Shown: in pieces, positions 36,755-48,364 of the stretch
How positions within the stretch are numbered: position 1 is the stretch's first letter
Layout of the letters: every line of letters starts with the position of its first letter
Assembly (NCBI GenBank): GCA_009739215.1
Contig: VSJF01000010.1
Location: 434,001-498,000 of the forward strand
From: Floccularia luteovirens
Lineage: Eukaryota > Basidiomycota > Agaricomycetes > Agaricales > Squamanitaceae
Direction: 5' to 3'
DNA: 64,000 bases
Position numbers and translations under genes: made by a program
Notes under the pieces: generated by a model
The model's database searches: none
Told to the model about the DNA's origin: nothing
What the model saw: only the letters and a program-made list of their open reading frames with translations

Positions 36755-39260
36755 TCACATATCACCATTCACAATTTGCACAACATCAAGCTTACGTGGT
36801 CCCGACCTATTATTTTCCCCCTCGTTTGATTCTTTCAATGTTGCCTCGCTGACCATAGAATGACTCGGGTGCGGGGGCTGGTAATTTAATTCTTGGTAGG
36901 CAAGCTGCTCTTCGAACACACCTTCACCGGACGAAGCAGCAACAAAGCCAAGGAAAGGAGGAGACGGGTTTAGAGGGCGCGTACAGAACTCCGGGTGAGC
37001 TTGTAAGGCAATAAAGAAAGGATGGTCTGGAACGGAGAAATTTCATCAACATATCGTCATATGTCATACCAAAAAACATAACCCTCACCAGGCAAGTCCA
37101 AAACCTGCATACGCTCGCCTTTCTCATCCTTACCTGCAAACTCGAGGCCGCTGTCATATAACTTTTGTACGTACTCAGGGTTTACTTCGTAGCGATGCCT
37201 GTGTCTCTCCCAAATCTTACCGGCACCCCCGTACAATTTTCTTGCTTTGGACCATTTCTCTGTTCCAGGCTCAAACACAGTCGGGCGCAAACCAAGACGC
37301 ATAGTTCCCCCCATATGCGTCTTGGACACCTCAGGCATGAAGATTACAACCGGATTCTTTGTATCCGGTACGAACTCAGATGAGGAGGCGTCTTTACCAA
37401 AAAGCAATGAGTTATATTGAAGGGGCGAGACTATTTTTGAGGGACTAACCATGGAGTTCTAGGACATTCCTCGCCCACTCAATAACAGCTAGCTGGAAGC
37501 CAAGACAGATACCTAAGAAAGGTATCTTTTGTTCGCGTGCATACTTGATTGCAAGCATCATTCCTTCAGTTCCACGGAGTCCAAAGCCTCCTGGAACGAG
37601 AATGCCACTGTAGTATTGTCAATAACCGCGAGTTTACAAAATGACGACGGAACTCTTACCCGGCACCAACAACTGCTCGCCATGCATCAGTGATACTTTC
37701 TTGGACTCGTTTCTTGTGTCTCGGGTTCTAAGTCTGATGATTCCACCCACTTGCATCAACGAGAAAAGATACATAAATATAATTTGAGCGCGGAAAGCAT
37801 ACGTACGTGGATAACCAGTTTTCTATGTACACGGAATGCAGAATGTTCCAGCGCTTTCATTACCGACATGTACGAATCCTTTAGGTCGGTGTATTTCCCG
37901 ACTAATGCGATTGTAACTATGTCAAACAACCTTTCCTGTCTATAACATTACACTTTCAGCATTTCCGTAAGTAAGATAAAATAGGTTATACCCAGTAGTA
38001 AGTTCCTTCCATCGTTTAGCTAGCGAGAGCCCCTTTTCATGCATCTCCTTGGTTATATTGACTTTTTCCTAAATTTAAACGTTTCCGAAGGTACTCAACG
38101 ATGCCTTGAGATCGAAGAAGCAGCGGGACGTGATACACAGAAGTGACATCATGCACACCAAATACTTGTTCTGAGCTGACATGACAAAACATGGAGATCT
38201 TGTCTTTCGTCGCGGGATTTAAAGGTTGCGGGACAAGCAGACGGCATGCAATCTAACATTGGAAGTTCCAAGTCAACGAAAGCACTAGCTTTGGACAAGA
38301 GGCTGGAGGAATAGCTTACCAAGTCAGGAAGAAGCCCGAGCCCACGCAGAGAATGTACCGTAGTCTGTGTCGGTTTCGTCTTTTGTTCACCATGCATATC
38401 TGGTACTAGAGATACATGTATGAGCGCGAAATTCTCGTGTCCAACGCGGAATTGGAATTGTCGCATGGCTTCAATGAAGGGGGCTGACTCAATATCGCCA
38501 ACGGTACCGCCGAGCTGTGAGAATGAGTGAAGACAAGGAGAGTTGGTTTGTTGGTCGGTTGAAAGGTAAAACATGGGTTGCATATACCTCAACAATGCAA
38601 ACATCTGGCTCCTCGTCGGTTTCATCAACTGGAATCTTAGAAACACGTTCGATCCAGTCTTGGATCGCGTTCGTTACATGAGGGACGATCTGGCGAGATA
38701 ATTATTAGGTATAGAAGACATAGAAGGCAAAAAGGCTACCTGCACGGTTTTTCCTAAGTAGTCTCCCTTCCGCTGAAAAGAAATGTAAACTTAGACACTT
38801 CCTAAGCGTTTGATAAACAATATAACATACCTCTTTCTCAATAACCTCTCTATAGATTTTGCCAGTCGTAATGTTATTATCACGGGATAACGTAACATCC
38901 AGGTATCGTTCGTAGTTTCCGAGATCCAAATCTACCTCTCCGCCATCATTAAGAACGTAGACCTCACCTAGTTTGTCATATGCATGTTCATTGTTTATTC
39001 CCTCACTGACGAATCACACAAGGAAAGACGCTCACCATGCTCTGTTGGGCGCATGGTACCAGCATCTATGTTCATATAAGGGTCAATCTTAATCGCAGTG
39101 ACTTTGAGCCCTGTAGTCTTGAGCAATAGACCCGTCGATGAAGCTATAGAAACAGGGCTATATCAAATGATATCGTATATTTTGTATGGGTGGTCATACC
39201 AATGACGCCTTTGCCGATGCCACTAACGACACCACCAGAAACCAAGATATATTTCGTCAT
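36755..39260 (-). CDS. URA7: CTP synthase
   Basis: Makes CTP from UTP with glutamine; an essential cytosolic enzyme. N-terminal synthetase domain: [20 protein letters not shown] then [97 protein letters not shown]-terminal glutamine amidotransferase: [36 protein letters not shown], the nucleophile loop [31 protein letters not shown], and HPEF with catalytic His and Glu. About ten introns; ends VVQIVNGDM. Two single-base excesses disrupt the frame: one A in the run at 38063-38067 (expected [10 protein letters not shown]) and one T near 37689 (expected KYHDAWRAV). Both flanks are fully conserved. Because the gene is essential, assembly error is the likeliest reading unless a second copy exists. 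Confidence 0.94.
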
Positions 39261-39531
39261 TGCGAAGCTGTCCTCTTGGGAAAGTAAGGACAGAGCGGGC
39301 TAGGGAGATGGTAGAGCACCTAGCGCAAGCTTGATCTATGAAATTTTGCAAAGGAAATAATCGTGCAAAAGCTTTTGCCAAACATGTACAATGAATAGCA
39401 TAGCCGCGGACCTGAGCCTGGATCTCGATGTCTATGTGTATTCTTTTGAGAAGTGAATGTATGTAAGTAGGTGGCTATATAATACAGAATTATACTTAAA
39501 ACTATCCATATCACCTCTACCTCATTATACT

Positions 39532-41941
39532 CTACCAGTCACCCCCTGCTCTACTACTTTTTCTCTCGCGGAACGTGTTGCGATCACCAAATCCTCCACC
39601 ACCTCTTCTCTCCGAGAAGCCACTCCCACTCCCTATCGCTCCTGTCATTCCTGGGCTTGAATGTATTATCTCTTCCATAGCCATCGGTCCTTCGTCCATA
39701 GCCACCTCTCTCACCACCACTACGTCCACGGTCGAAACCACCATCTTCTCTAGACTCATAGGAACGCGACTGTCCAAATTTTGACCCTTCTGCCCGACCA
39801 CGACTACCAGAAGACCTTCCGCCAGTCCATTCCCCAAATTTAGTTGGTCCACTAGAGCTTGGACGGGGTCGACCACTGCTTCGCCTAGCATCTCTCCCTG
39901 CGCCGCCGAAACCGAGTTTGTTCAAAAACATCATGGAGACATATGGTGCGGATTGTAATCCACCGGCTTCCATAGCCCATACTTTACATCCGTCCAAAAC
40001 TTCAGTTTTATCCACGCGCAGATCTTGTGTCCTTGAAACGTAGTATCCCAACAATGACATGAATGTTTCCTCGACAGATGTTTCATCAAGTTTGGCGATA
40101 ATATTTGGAGTTTCTCTGTCAATTTCTTCAACTACGGCTGCAACGGGGTTGGAAAACATTTTGTGTCCGGTAACAGGCATCCTGATGGGACGACGGGAGT
40201 CTCTCACTCGCTCCGGTGCGTGTTTGGGGGCATTCGCGAAGAACTGAAGGGGGTCTTCATCAAATTTCTGAGCAAGAGCCTTTGACTGCGAGGCGAGTTC
40301 GGCAACAGTCAGTGGCTTCAAGGGGACTTCCGTCAAGGTATGTGTAACAAATTTCATCTCCCAGGGTAGCAGAACAAGGTCTCCCCTGCCTCCTGTCGAT
40401 GCTGCACGACCTGTACGACCCACACGATGGACATACTGCTCTGCACTAGTTGGGACTCCTATTTGAATCACCCGGCTGACATTTGGATAATCCACACCAC
40501 GAGCAGATACATCTGACGTGACGAGGACAGAAGCACCAGACTGGTCTCTACGGAATGAACCTGAAACTCGTGTTCGCTGATCCATAGTACGCTTGGAATG
40601 GATCTCGTATACCGTTGTATTTCTTCCTGCAGGCAGTAAAGTCCTCGCAGCTTCCCGCAAGACAGAGGAGAAAAGTTGCGTCATTTTAGTAGTAGGAAGG
40701 AAAACAATGACTTTCGATGCTCCAGGGTTTGACAACTGGTCGTGGGCGATCAACCGCAACAAATGAGGAATTTGATGCTCTGCACTTGGAAGGATAGTGT
40801 GGTACTGAGGAATATGAGCATGTACTGGGGAGGAATCTTCAGAAACACAGTTAATAAATTTGTGGTTCCTTGCCAGGGTAGATCGAGCAATCTGCTGAAT
40901 TGCAGGAGATACAGTGGCGGAGAACAAAAATGTCTGACGCTGTGGTGATGGAGGAAGTTCAGATGTAATAGCATCGATATCATCCCTAAAACCCATGTCA
41001 AGCAAGGTGTCTGCCTCATCCAGGATAAGCTGATGGTAATGACTATTAGTTCGTGAGTCAAGAAAGAGAGGAAAAGGTGCTTACCATATGAGTTTTCGCA
41101 ATGCAACGTGAGACATCTGGCTCGTTCATGAGGAAATCACGAAGACGTCCAGGAGTTGCAACTACAATATCCTTATTCCCTTTAATCCAGTGACGCATCT
41201 GAACATTTTTGCTTTCTCCTCCAACAAACAACTGGACATCGAACCTCTCATGATGGCTTGTCAGCTTCTGAGCTTCGGTTGCGATTTGAGTTGCTAACTC
41301 TCGTGTAGGACTGATGATTAGTGTGCCAACGTTATCCCTAGCAAATGCCCGCCTTGTCCGTTCCTCGAGTTCCTGATTCGACTCCAATCCAGAATCTGTC
41401 ATTGACTTTTGTGTGTGTGCGTCAATAGCTTTGAGACGAGCTTCAATTGCTGGAACCAAAAATGCCAAAGTCTTGCCTGTCCCGGTCTTTGCTTTGACAA
41501 GCAAGTCGCGAGGAGGCCCAGTAAGACACGGTGTTTGGATCGTAAGGAAGTGCAAGGTCAGGCAGCAGAGGCAAGACTTGTGCTTGAACAGGTGACATCT
41601 GTTCATATTGAAACGGCTTGTAGGTAATTGCCTTGAGTGAGCGCCTGTGAATGATACCTTTGAGCGATGAGAAACTAAGAGGATCAGGCGTCGACGGTTC
41701 CGTTGTTTCCTGTGGTTCCGGTATGGGGGTTCTAGCAGTTGCAAGCGAAGACTCTGTACGAATCCTGGTTGTATGTACACCACCTACTAGCACAATTCAG
41801 AAACTTGGCTAGAGAATAATAAAGACACGATGACTTACAGTTCCTTCTTGTGAGGGATACAAATGAGCGACTATTTGCGAGAACAGTTGTCGACGACCTA
41901 GAGAAACTCAATGCGACCCGCACACATTGAGAGAAAGCCAT
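39532..41941 (-). CDS. DEAD-box RNA helicase, mitochondrial MSS116-like
   Basis: ATP-dependent RNA helicase with a basic, Ser/Arg-rich presequence (MAFSQCVRVALSFSRSSTTV). Motifs: Q-motif region YEQMSPVQAQVLPLLPDL, walker A AKTGTGKT, PTRELATQ, GG and TPGRLRDFL, motif II LILDEADTLLDMGF, SAT, then domain 2 with VIVFLPTTKMTQL, SARGVDYPNVSRVIQIG and HRVGRTGRAA. The C-terminal extension becomes Arg/Gly/Ser-rich, as in Mss116-type helicases that remodel group I/II intron and other mitochondrial RNAs. Two introns. A single extra T near 41526 separates LPYDPNTV from GPPRDLLVKAKTG. Near 39620-39650 a second slip is likely: the main frame ends EKRWWRIW at 39584, but the next frame continues the RGG style (ERRGGGGFGDRNTFRERK) to 39532, which I prefer. 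About 765 aa. Confidence 0.9.
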
Positions 41942-42351
41942 TGCTGAGCTTTTTTTGATGAGAAGGACTCGTCAACAACAAAGTTGACCGAACGACGAGA
42001 CGTTTAACGATTTTTAAAGTTAGACAAAAATGTCGCCTTGAAGGAAAAGTCGTTCAGAAAATTTCGGTTGGCTTGAATTAGACACGGTCAATTGAAAATA
42101 CACCGGCACGCTTTTCGGTCAAGCACACGTGCACGCTGTAACCTCCAATGATTTCGGGTGCAAACCAATCCCCTCTGAACATGGCCAGTCCGAAATCTCA
42201 GTTAACTTGAATTGACCAAGTTTCCATTGAAACGGATTTGCTTATGCCTCACTGACATGAAACTGGAGAATAATTATGGGTTCTGTACTCGGGTACTTAT
42301 AGACGGGCTTTTCATTGTTTTACAATCACTAATAACCCCTTATCTATCTCA
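41942..42351. other. divergent spacer, helicase gene / SDR pseudogene
   Basis: 410 bp between outward-facing starts; no motif recognised. Confidence 0.45.
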
Positions 42352-43562
42352 ATGTCAGCTGAAGTATCTAACATCGAGACACGCGTAGCAGTTGTCACCG
42401 GAGCCGTTCAAATTGAGCCATTGCGCTGCGTTTATCCGCTGACGGCCTCAACGTTGCTATGGATGATGATATTCCTCCCAACACGACGCTCTTGAAGAGG
42501 TTGCAACAGAAATTAGAAGACTTGGGAGAAAGTCCATTGTACTCACATTTAACGTTACCCATAAAGAGGATGTTCGAGCCATGTACAGTGCGCAAACTCG
42601 GAAGGTTGGACGTGGTGAATTAGTTTCATAAACATGACTTGCTTGTCATTGAAAACATTTTTATAGATGGTTGCAAATACAGGCGTCACGGATTCTACTA
42701 GCATCCTGACGTGTATGATTCACTTCTTGCATCTCTGATTCATATCTCTGATTTCTCCTTTTATAGCCAATATGGAGCAGTGGGAGAGGGTATTCGATGT
42801 CAATATCAGAGGTGTTATTTACTGTTATAAATATGCAGCTCAACAAATGGTGAAACAAGGATACCGCGGACGTATAATAGGTATATTCTCATTCTTGACG
42901 AGCGAGAATAAATTATTAACATTGGCAAAGGAGCAACGTCCGTATGCAGATTAAGAGGTAGCGATATCTATCTTTTTATTAATTTCAACTGTCATCTGGC
43001 ACTTATTTATAAAGGTTTACAAATTTCGGAGCGTATTGTATATTCCAAGGCTGCTGTACGTTCTTTTACGCAAATAGTTGGTGCGCTTATAACCTGCAAA
43101 TCCCTCCAAGTGGCTTCTCTCTGACAACTTATTTCTCAATCAGCACTCCAGTTGCACGAATATGGCATTATTGTGAATGCACATGCTTCTGGGCTAATAG
43201 AAACGGCCATGAGTAACCTGAATGTGATTCTACTCGAGTATATGTCTACCAATGTTTTGGCACTCTTCATTAGCTACAGGTGACCAAGGAGTGACCAGGA
43301 CGTAGAATTGTGCTCCGTAACCAAGAAGGTCAGACATTTACTGTTTCCATTGATCGTGCCCATTAACAACTATCTCTAAAGGCTCTGAGAGTGCCGAATG
43401 CCCCTGTAGATCAACCTGATGATGTTGCCAACCTAGTATCATAGTTCGCGTCTCCGGCTGCACAAGCTATAACAGGTGTGACTTTATTGTCTTTTATATT
43501 GAAATTCAACTGAGCATCAATTAGGACAAGCTGTATCTGTCCATAATGATGGTGTCTTTCAT
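42352..43562 (+). pseudogene. decayed acetoin-reductase-like SDR (array copy 1)
   Basis: Start MSAEVSNIETRVAVVTGA matches copies 2-4, then a 7-nt net deletion removes the GIG part of the cofactor loop and shifts the frame; the following codons (IALRLSADGLNVAM) are legible only in another frame. Later exons are still recognisable: MEQWERVFDVNIRGVIYCYK, YAAQQMVKQG, SKAAVRSFTQ, LHEYGIIVNAHASGLIE, and DAPVDQPDDVANLVS followed by an in-frame TAG. The stop codon after DGVFH is lost. Intron positions match the intact copies, so this arose by DNA duplication, not retroposition. Non-functional as read. Confidence 0.85.
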
Positions 43563-43779
43563 TGCATGACCGGTAGATTCCGCCTTTGCGCCAAACGCTA
43601 TGTTTGTAACAGGTTATTATGACCTAACCATTGACTTGAATCGACATATTATGTACCATGATGCTTAGGTGCTTCATATTTCGAAGGGTATATATTACTA
43701 ACAAAATAACTATCCCACAATGTCACGTAGGTAGTTGTCCTTGGATATGTTGACTGACTACTTTCCAATAGAATGACGG

Positions 43780-43855
43780 GGATTAGGTGGGTTTCCCACC
43801 GTAATGGAATGAGATGAGCCTTACTCACATAAAATTTCTCAGCCTAGTCATTAAG
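43780..43855 (+). repeat. duplicated upstream block of SDR copy 2
   Basis: The segment starting GATTAGGTGGGTTTCCCACC, about 140 bp before the copy 2 start codon, recurs at 45428-45500 in front of copy 3 (GATTAGGTGGGTCTCCCATC). It shows that the duplicated unit of about 1.65 kb includes the promoter. Confidence 0.75.
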
Positions 43856-43922
43856 AGACGTTCTTGTAGATATCAATTGTCTTCCGATAGATTCATCGTC
43901 ATTGTACCCTCAGGTTTTAGCC

Positions 43923-45168
43923 ATGTCAGCCCAGGAATCCAACGTTCAAACGCGAGTAGCGATAGTCACTGGAGCTGCTCAAGGAATCGGTAAAGCCATT
44001 GCGTTACGCTTAGCTGCTGATGGCCTTAACGTCGCTCTGGATGACATCCCCTCTAAACGTGACTCCCTGAATGAAGTTGTGGCAGAGATCGGAAAAATGG
44101 GGAGAAAAGCTATTGCGCTTACGTTTGACGTCACACAGGAGGAGAGCGTCAAATTCATGATAGCTGAGACCGTGCATGAGCTCGGAAGGTTAGATGTTGT
44201 GAGTTTCCTGTCTGCGATAGCGATTTTCTTCTCACCCAAATTGATTGGCAGATGGTTGCAAACGCTGGTGTTGGTACTGTAACCAGTATCCTGACATGTA
44301 ACGCCCGTTCTACATGATATCAGAGAGTATTTATTAACGGCATTATCGCACACCTCAGCCACCACGGACCAGTGGGAGAGAACGTTTGATGTCAATATCA
44401 AAGGTGTTATATTTTGCTACAAATATGCAGCTCAGCAAATGGTGAAACAAGGGTCCCAAGGACGCATAATAGGTATATATCATCACACACCTAATAATAT
44501 GGAAATGACCTGCTGATAATGAACTAAGGAGCATCCTCTCTATGTGGCTTAAGAGGTATCACCGTTTCAAACTTCATCAATCCTTATCCGGCTTATGAGG
44601 TTCTCTAAGGATTTGCAAATTTTGGAGCATACTGTGTATCAAAAGCTGCTGTCCGTTCTCTGACGCAAACAGTTGGTGCTTATAATCTCCATTCTTCTCA
44701 TTCTGGCAGTTTCTCTAACAACCTTAAATCCTTATAATCAGCACTTGAACTGCGTGAAAATGGTATCACGGTGAATGCCTATGCCCCAGGACTCATACAA
44801 ACCCCGATGAGTACGTTGAAATCTGGTTACTCTATATCAATGGAGGACTAACGAGTTTTTATAGCCTCAACAGAAGATGATGACGAACCCGTGTGCTTGG
44901 AGCAGGAAGGTCAGATATTTTCTATTCCCAATCTCCGCCGACCTGCTTTACGACAATATTCCTTTTCGTCACCAAGGCTTTAAATTTGCCAGATGCTCCT
45001 GTAGGTCAGCCCGAAGAGGTTGCCAATCTTGTCTCATATCTCGCTTCACCGATGGCACAGAGCACAACAGGTATGATTTATTGGTTGGTGACATTAGCTG
45101 ACCACTCATTGTTTCCTGACTAAATAGGACAAACTATATCAGTTTGTAGTGACGGTATTTCTCATTAG
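43923..45168 (+). CDS. SDR, acetoin/diacetyl reductase-like (array copy 2, intact)
   Basis: Classical NAD(P)-dependent SDR resembling fungal acetoin (meso-butanediol) reductases. Start at MSAQESNVQTRVAIVTGAAQ (an in-frame Met also lies at 43902). Motifs: TGAAQGIGKAIALRLAADGL, the cofactor aspartates LDDIPS, MVANAGVG, FDVNIKGVIFCYKYAAQQM, the active-site Ser in GASSLCGLRG, YCVSK (YxxxK), LTQTVALELRENGITVNAYA with PGLIQTPM, DAPVGQPEEVANLVSYLASP, and the end TISVCSDGISH. Eight introns, all phase-consistent once the donor GTGCTT after QTV and the acceptor before DAPVG are used. About 265 aa. The best-preserved member of the tandem array. Substrate inferred from family only. Confidence 0.87.
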
Positions 45169-45427
45169 AGGGCTAGTCCTGGTTAGCTATTTGATTCAAA
45201 GACAGTGTTGAGATGAGGACTTTCCACCTGCTATTAGTCCCTCATCCTGGTACAGACCAGTGACTGCTTTATCAGGTTAATGTACGACTTCTTTTTTACT
45301 GAGTGTGATTTCTACTTTCGAATACATCCTGGTCTTATTCTGTTGTCATAACACACGCTATACGTGTTCTCACCTTCTTTGCTTGTCAATAAATACAAGC
45401 TATTTTCCCTTTCCAATCAGATGTCAG

Positions 45428-45500
45428 GGATTAGGTGGGTCTCCCATCGCAATGGAATTAAGTGAACATTGCTTACATGGAATTTCCCAGCTTGTCAGTA
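45428..45500 (+). repeat. duplicated upstream block of SDR copy 3
   Basis: Second copy of the promoter-side block at 43780-43855, about 140 bp before the copy 3 start. Confidence 0.75.
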
Positions 45501-45568
45501 TGTATAGGCTATTGAGAATATTCTGATACTCCCAACTGTCTTAAAACCCATCAATCTGTGGTGCACTA

Positions 45569-46796
45569 ATGTCAGCTCTAGAGAACAGTGAAATACGAGT
45601 AGCAATTGTCACCGGATCCGCTCAAGGAATCGGTAGAGCTATCGCGCTACGACTAGCTGCTGACGGCCTTGATATCGCTGTCAATGACATTCCTTCCAAA
45701 ATTGACTCTCTCAATGGGGTTGCAGCAGAAATTAGGCAGCTGGGAAGAAAAGTTGCTGTGCTCACTTTCGATGTCACCCATGAGGAAAGTGTGCAAAGCA
45801 TGATATCCGAGACGGTGCGTGAGCTTGGGAGATTGGATGTTGTGAGTTTTTTGTCTGTCATGGTAGGTTGGATATAATCGACATTTCCATGTAGATGGTT
45901 GCAAATGCTGGTATCACTGATGTGACGCGGCCAACTCTGCTGACATGTATTTATTACACCGTCTCAACCTTTAAATCTATTAATCGAATTCTCATACAAT
46001 TTTAGCCAGCATGGAGCAGTGGGAAAGAGTGTTTGACGTCAATCTAAGAGGTACCCTGTACTGCTATAAATATGCAGCTCAACAAATGGTGAGACAAAGA
46101 TCCCAAGGACGTATAATAGGTTTGCCTGCACCCATCCTAGAGGAATAACTTATCAATATTGACCCAGGGCATCCTCTATATGCGGGTTAAGAGGTATTTT
46201 GGAGACGCATTATTTGCTTCTAGCTTTTACAGGGTGTTTATAAGGATTTGCAAATGCTGGAGCATACTGTATGTCTAAGGCTGGCGTGCGTTCTCTTACG
46301 CAAACGGTTGGTGCGTGTAGTCTTGAATTATGACCTAAATGGTTGTTCTGACAATGATATCCTTCTACGGACAGCGCTAGAGCTGCGCGAATATGGTGTC
46401 ACGGTCAACGCGTATGCCCCTGGTTTCATTCAAACCGCTATGTGTACTTTCTCATCTAGTTTTCCATATACACCAGGGAACTAATGGTCTTTGTTAGCCA
46501 CAAGCGAGAAAGATGAAGAGCCATGTTCTGAAGGAAAGAAGGTTAGATATCAGTCATTCAAATTTGACGAAGCTAACTAACATCTTTATTCTCAAGCATT
46601 TAAGAGTGCCAGATGCTCCTGTGGGTCAGCCTGATGATGTTGCCGGCCTCGTATCATATTTCGTGTCTCCAGCTGCACAGGCCATAACAGGTATGCAGCT
46701 CCCTGATTATTCTCCTATAATAATAAATCATTGGAATTGACTTGCAATAACACAGGTCAAACAGTATCTGTTAGTAGTGATGGAATTTTCCATTAA
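45569..46796 (+). CDS. SDR, acetoin/diacetyl reductase-like (array copy 3, one frame lesion)
   Basis: Close paralogue of copy 2, same exon plan. Start MSALENSEIRVAIVTGSAQG. Motifs: GSAQGIGRAIALRLAADGLD, MVANAGITDVT, FDVNLRGTLYCYKYAAQQMV, ICGLRG, ANAGAYCMSKAGVRSLTQTV, ELREYGVTVNAYAPGFIQTA, DAPVGQPDDVAGLVSYFVSP, end VSVSSDGIFH at 46796. At the exon junction near 46166-46170 the sequence reads CAGGGCATCC where copy 2 has AAGGAGCATCC: one base fewer, breaking the frame just at the active-site serine. All other junctions work. Either a recent pseudogene or an error in the assembled sequence. Confidence 0.78.
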
Positions 46797-47042
46797 ATGA
46801 TCAGTTGATTGCGTATCGCATGCGGGTGTTGTGAAACAAATGCAAGGCTATTATTCCTGTAATATTGATTTTGAATACATGGAAACAAAATACAAACCGG
46901 AAGTGATTGCAACGTGTATATGTAAATATTTATTTCTAAGACCACAGACAAACATACACTCAATGACACGTCGACCATCGTGACTTCAATCAGACAGGGT
47001 CCGACTTGAGGTCAAATAATTAACCTTTCTTTCATTACTATT

Positions 47043-48064
47043 ATGGACGGTATTGTTGCAGAATTCAAGAAAATCCCTCCCATTACGCGGTTGCTCTGTG
47101 CATCATCTCTAGCAGTCACTCTTCCTGTTCTGTCGAAGATTGTTTCACCTTATAGGGTTGTTTTTCTACCAAGTCTTATCTTCAAGCAATTGGAGGTGTG
47201 ATATAATAACTTATAGGATAATTAGCCGGGGCTTATAAGAATACGTGATTTACAGATATGGAGACTCTATACAAGCTTTTTCTTGGGAAGTGCGTGAAAA
47301 CCCCTCTTAGTCAAGTCAGGAAACATCTGACTGGAGTTTGACCTATATTAGGTGGAGGAATAAACTATCTTTTTGAATTTTTTATGCTCTAGTTGAGCGT
47401 TTTGCATTTTTTGCAAGCTTGCCTTCATTAACGATCATTGCTTAGTCGGAATGCGGATGAACTCGAAAGGGGGGCGTATCGCTCGCGTTCCGGGGACCTT
47501 GCTTGGCAACTGATCTTCGTGTGTGGTTCCATCATGGTATGTAGTCACAGAGTTGTCTATGTTTCGATATACTACTGATTCTGCTTCTAAATACTGCAGG
47601 TCGTCACAATACCGTTGAACGCGTTCGTCTTAACGCGTCCCTTTCTCGTGTCCCTCGTATACCTTTCATCATCTCTTGCTCCACCAGGCGCACAGACATC
47701 TCTTTTTGGTCTAGTTACATTCCCGGTTAAATACTTCCCTTACGTGTTGATCGGGCTTGACTTCCTCATGGGTGGTCCTGGGGCTGCCGCTTCGTCTTTG
47801 GCTGGTGCTGTAGTTGGCCATGGTTGGTGGTTATCTGTATGGGGAGGTGCTTTGGGTTCTCAAGGTGTTTTGACGAGGTTTGGGCAGGCTCCCGAATGGA
47901 TGAAGAAGCTTGTAGGCAACAGCAGTGATAGCTCACCACCCCCTGCTGCTGGTGGGGAGGCGAGAGGATTATCGGCAGCAGGTATACACGTTACAGCTCC
48001 TCGGAGGCCTGGTACAGACACGGGGGGTCATAAGTGGGGGTCCGGCCAAAGGTTGGGAGATTAA
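47043..48064 (+). CDS. Derlin (DER1/DFM1 family, ERAD)
   Basis: Rhomboid-like pseudoprotease of the endoplasmic reticulum membrane, part of the channel that returns misfolded proteins to the cytosol. Start MDGIVAEFKKIPPITRLLCA. Then IWRLYTSFFLG, SGGINYLFEFFMLYRNADEL, ERGAYRSRSGDLAWQLIF, a hydrophobic helix VCGSIMVVTIPLNAFVLTRP, FLVSLVYLSSSLAPPGAQTS and FGLVTFPVKYFPYVLIGLDF (the conserved membrane block), ending in a Gly/Pro-rich cytosolic tail HKWGSGQRLGD. About 258 aa, with four introns. At 47288-47289 one extra A before the donor GTGCGT breaks the otherwise exact FFLGSGGINY junction. Family call is firm. Confidence 0.9.
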
Positions 48065-48364
48065 ACTCCAAAAAAGGTTATTGTATCGAGGGGCTTTGCT
48101 AGTGTAGGTTCTAAGGACTTCCTTGTCAACTAAAACAACAGTTACTAGTTGATGATCAACCCATGAATATACTTAGGTGCATCAGAGTGTACATATGCTA
48201 CTCAGAATTTAGCTAGCGTTGGTCACTCCCGGCGAGACGCCATGCATGCACTGCATTATTCATCAAGAACTATTAATATTAAACGACTCGGACTGATAAA
48301 AACTCGGCCGGGTACTTCAATCTTCGGTTCGGGTCTTTCTAATACTTATCGTTCATCAGTTACC
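48065..48364. other. intergenic / 5' region of the flavin-reductase gene
   Basis: An in-frame ATG at 48242 could extend the next protein by 41 residues (MHALHYSSRTINIKRLG), a basic segment that could be a mitochondrial presequence. Otherwise nothing is seen. Confidence 0.4.

Noticed and set aside
42395..42595. Minus-strand frame over the SDR pseudogene
   Set aside because: Antisense shadow; the plus strand carries the legible SDR homology.
42352..43562. Repeat-induced point mutation as the cause of SDR copy 1 decay
   Set aside because: Lesions include small deletions and no strong C-to-T bias was apparent by eye.
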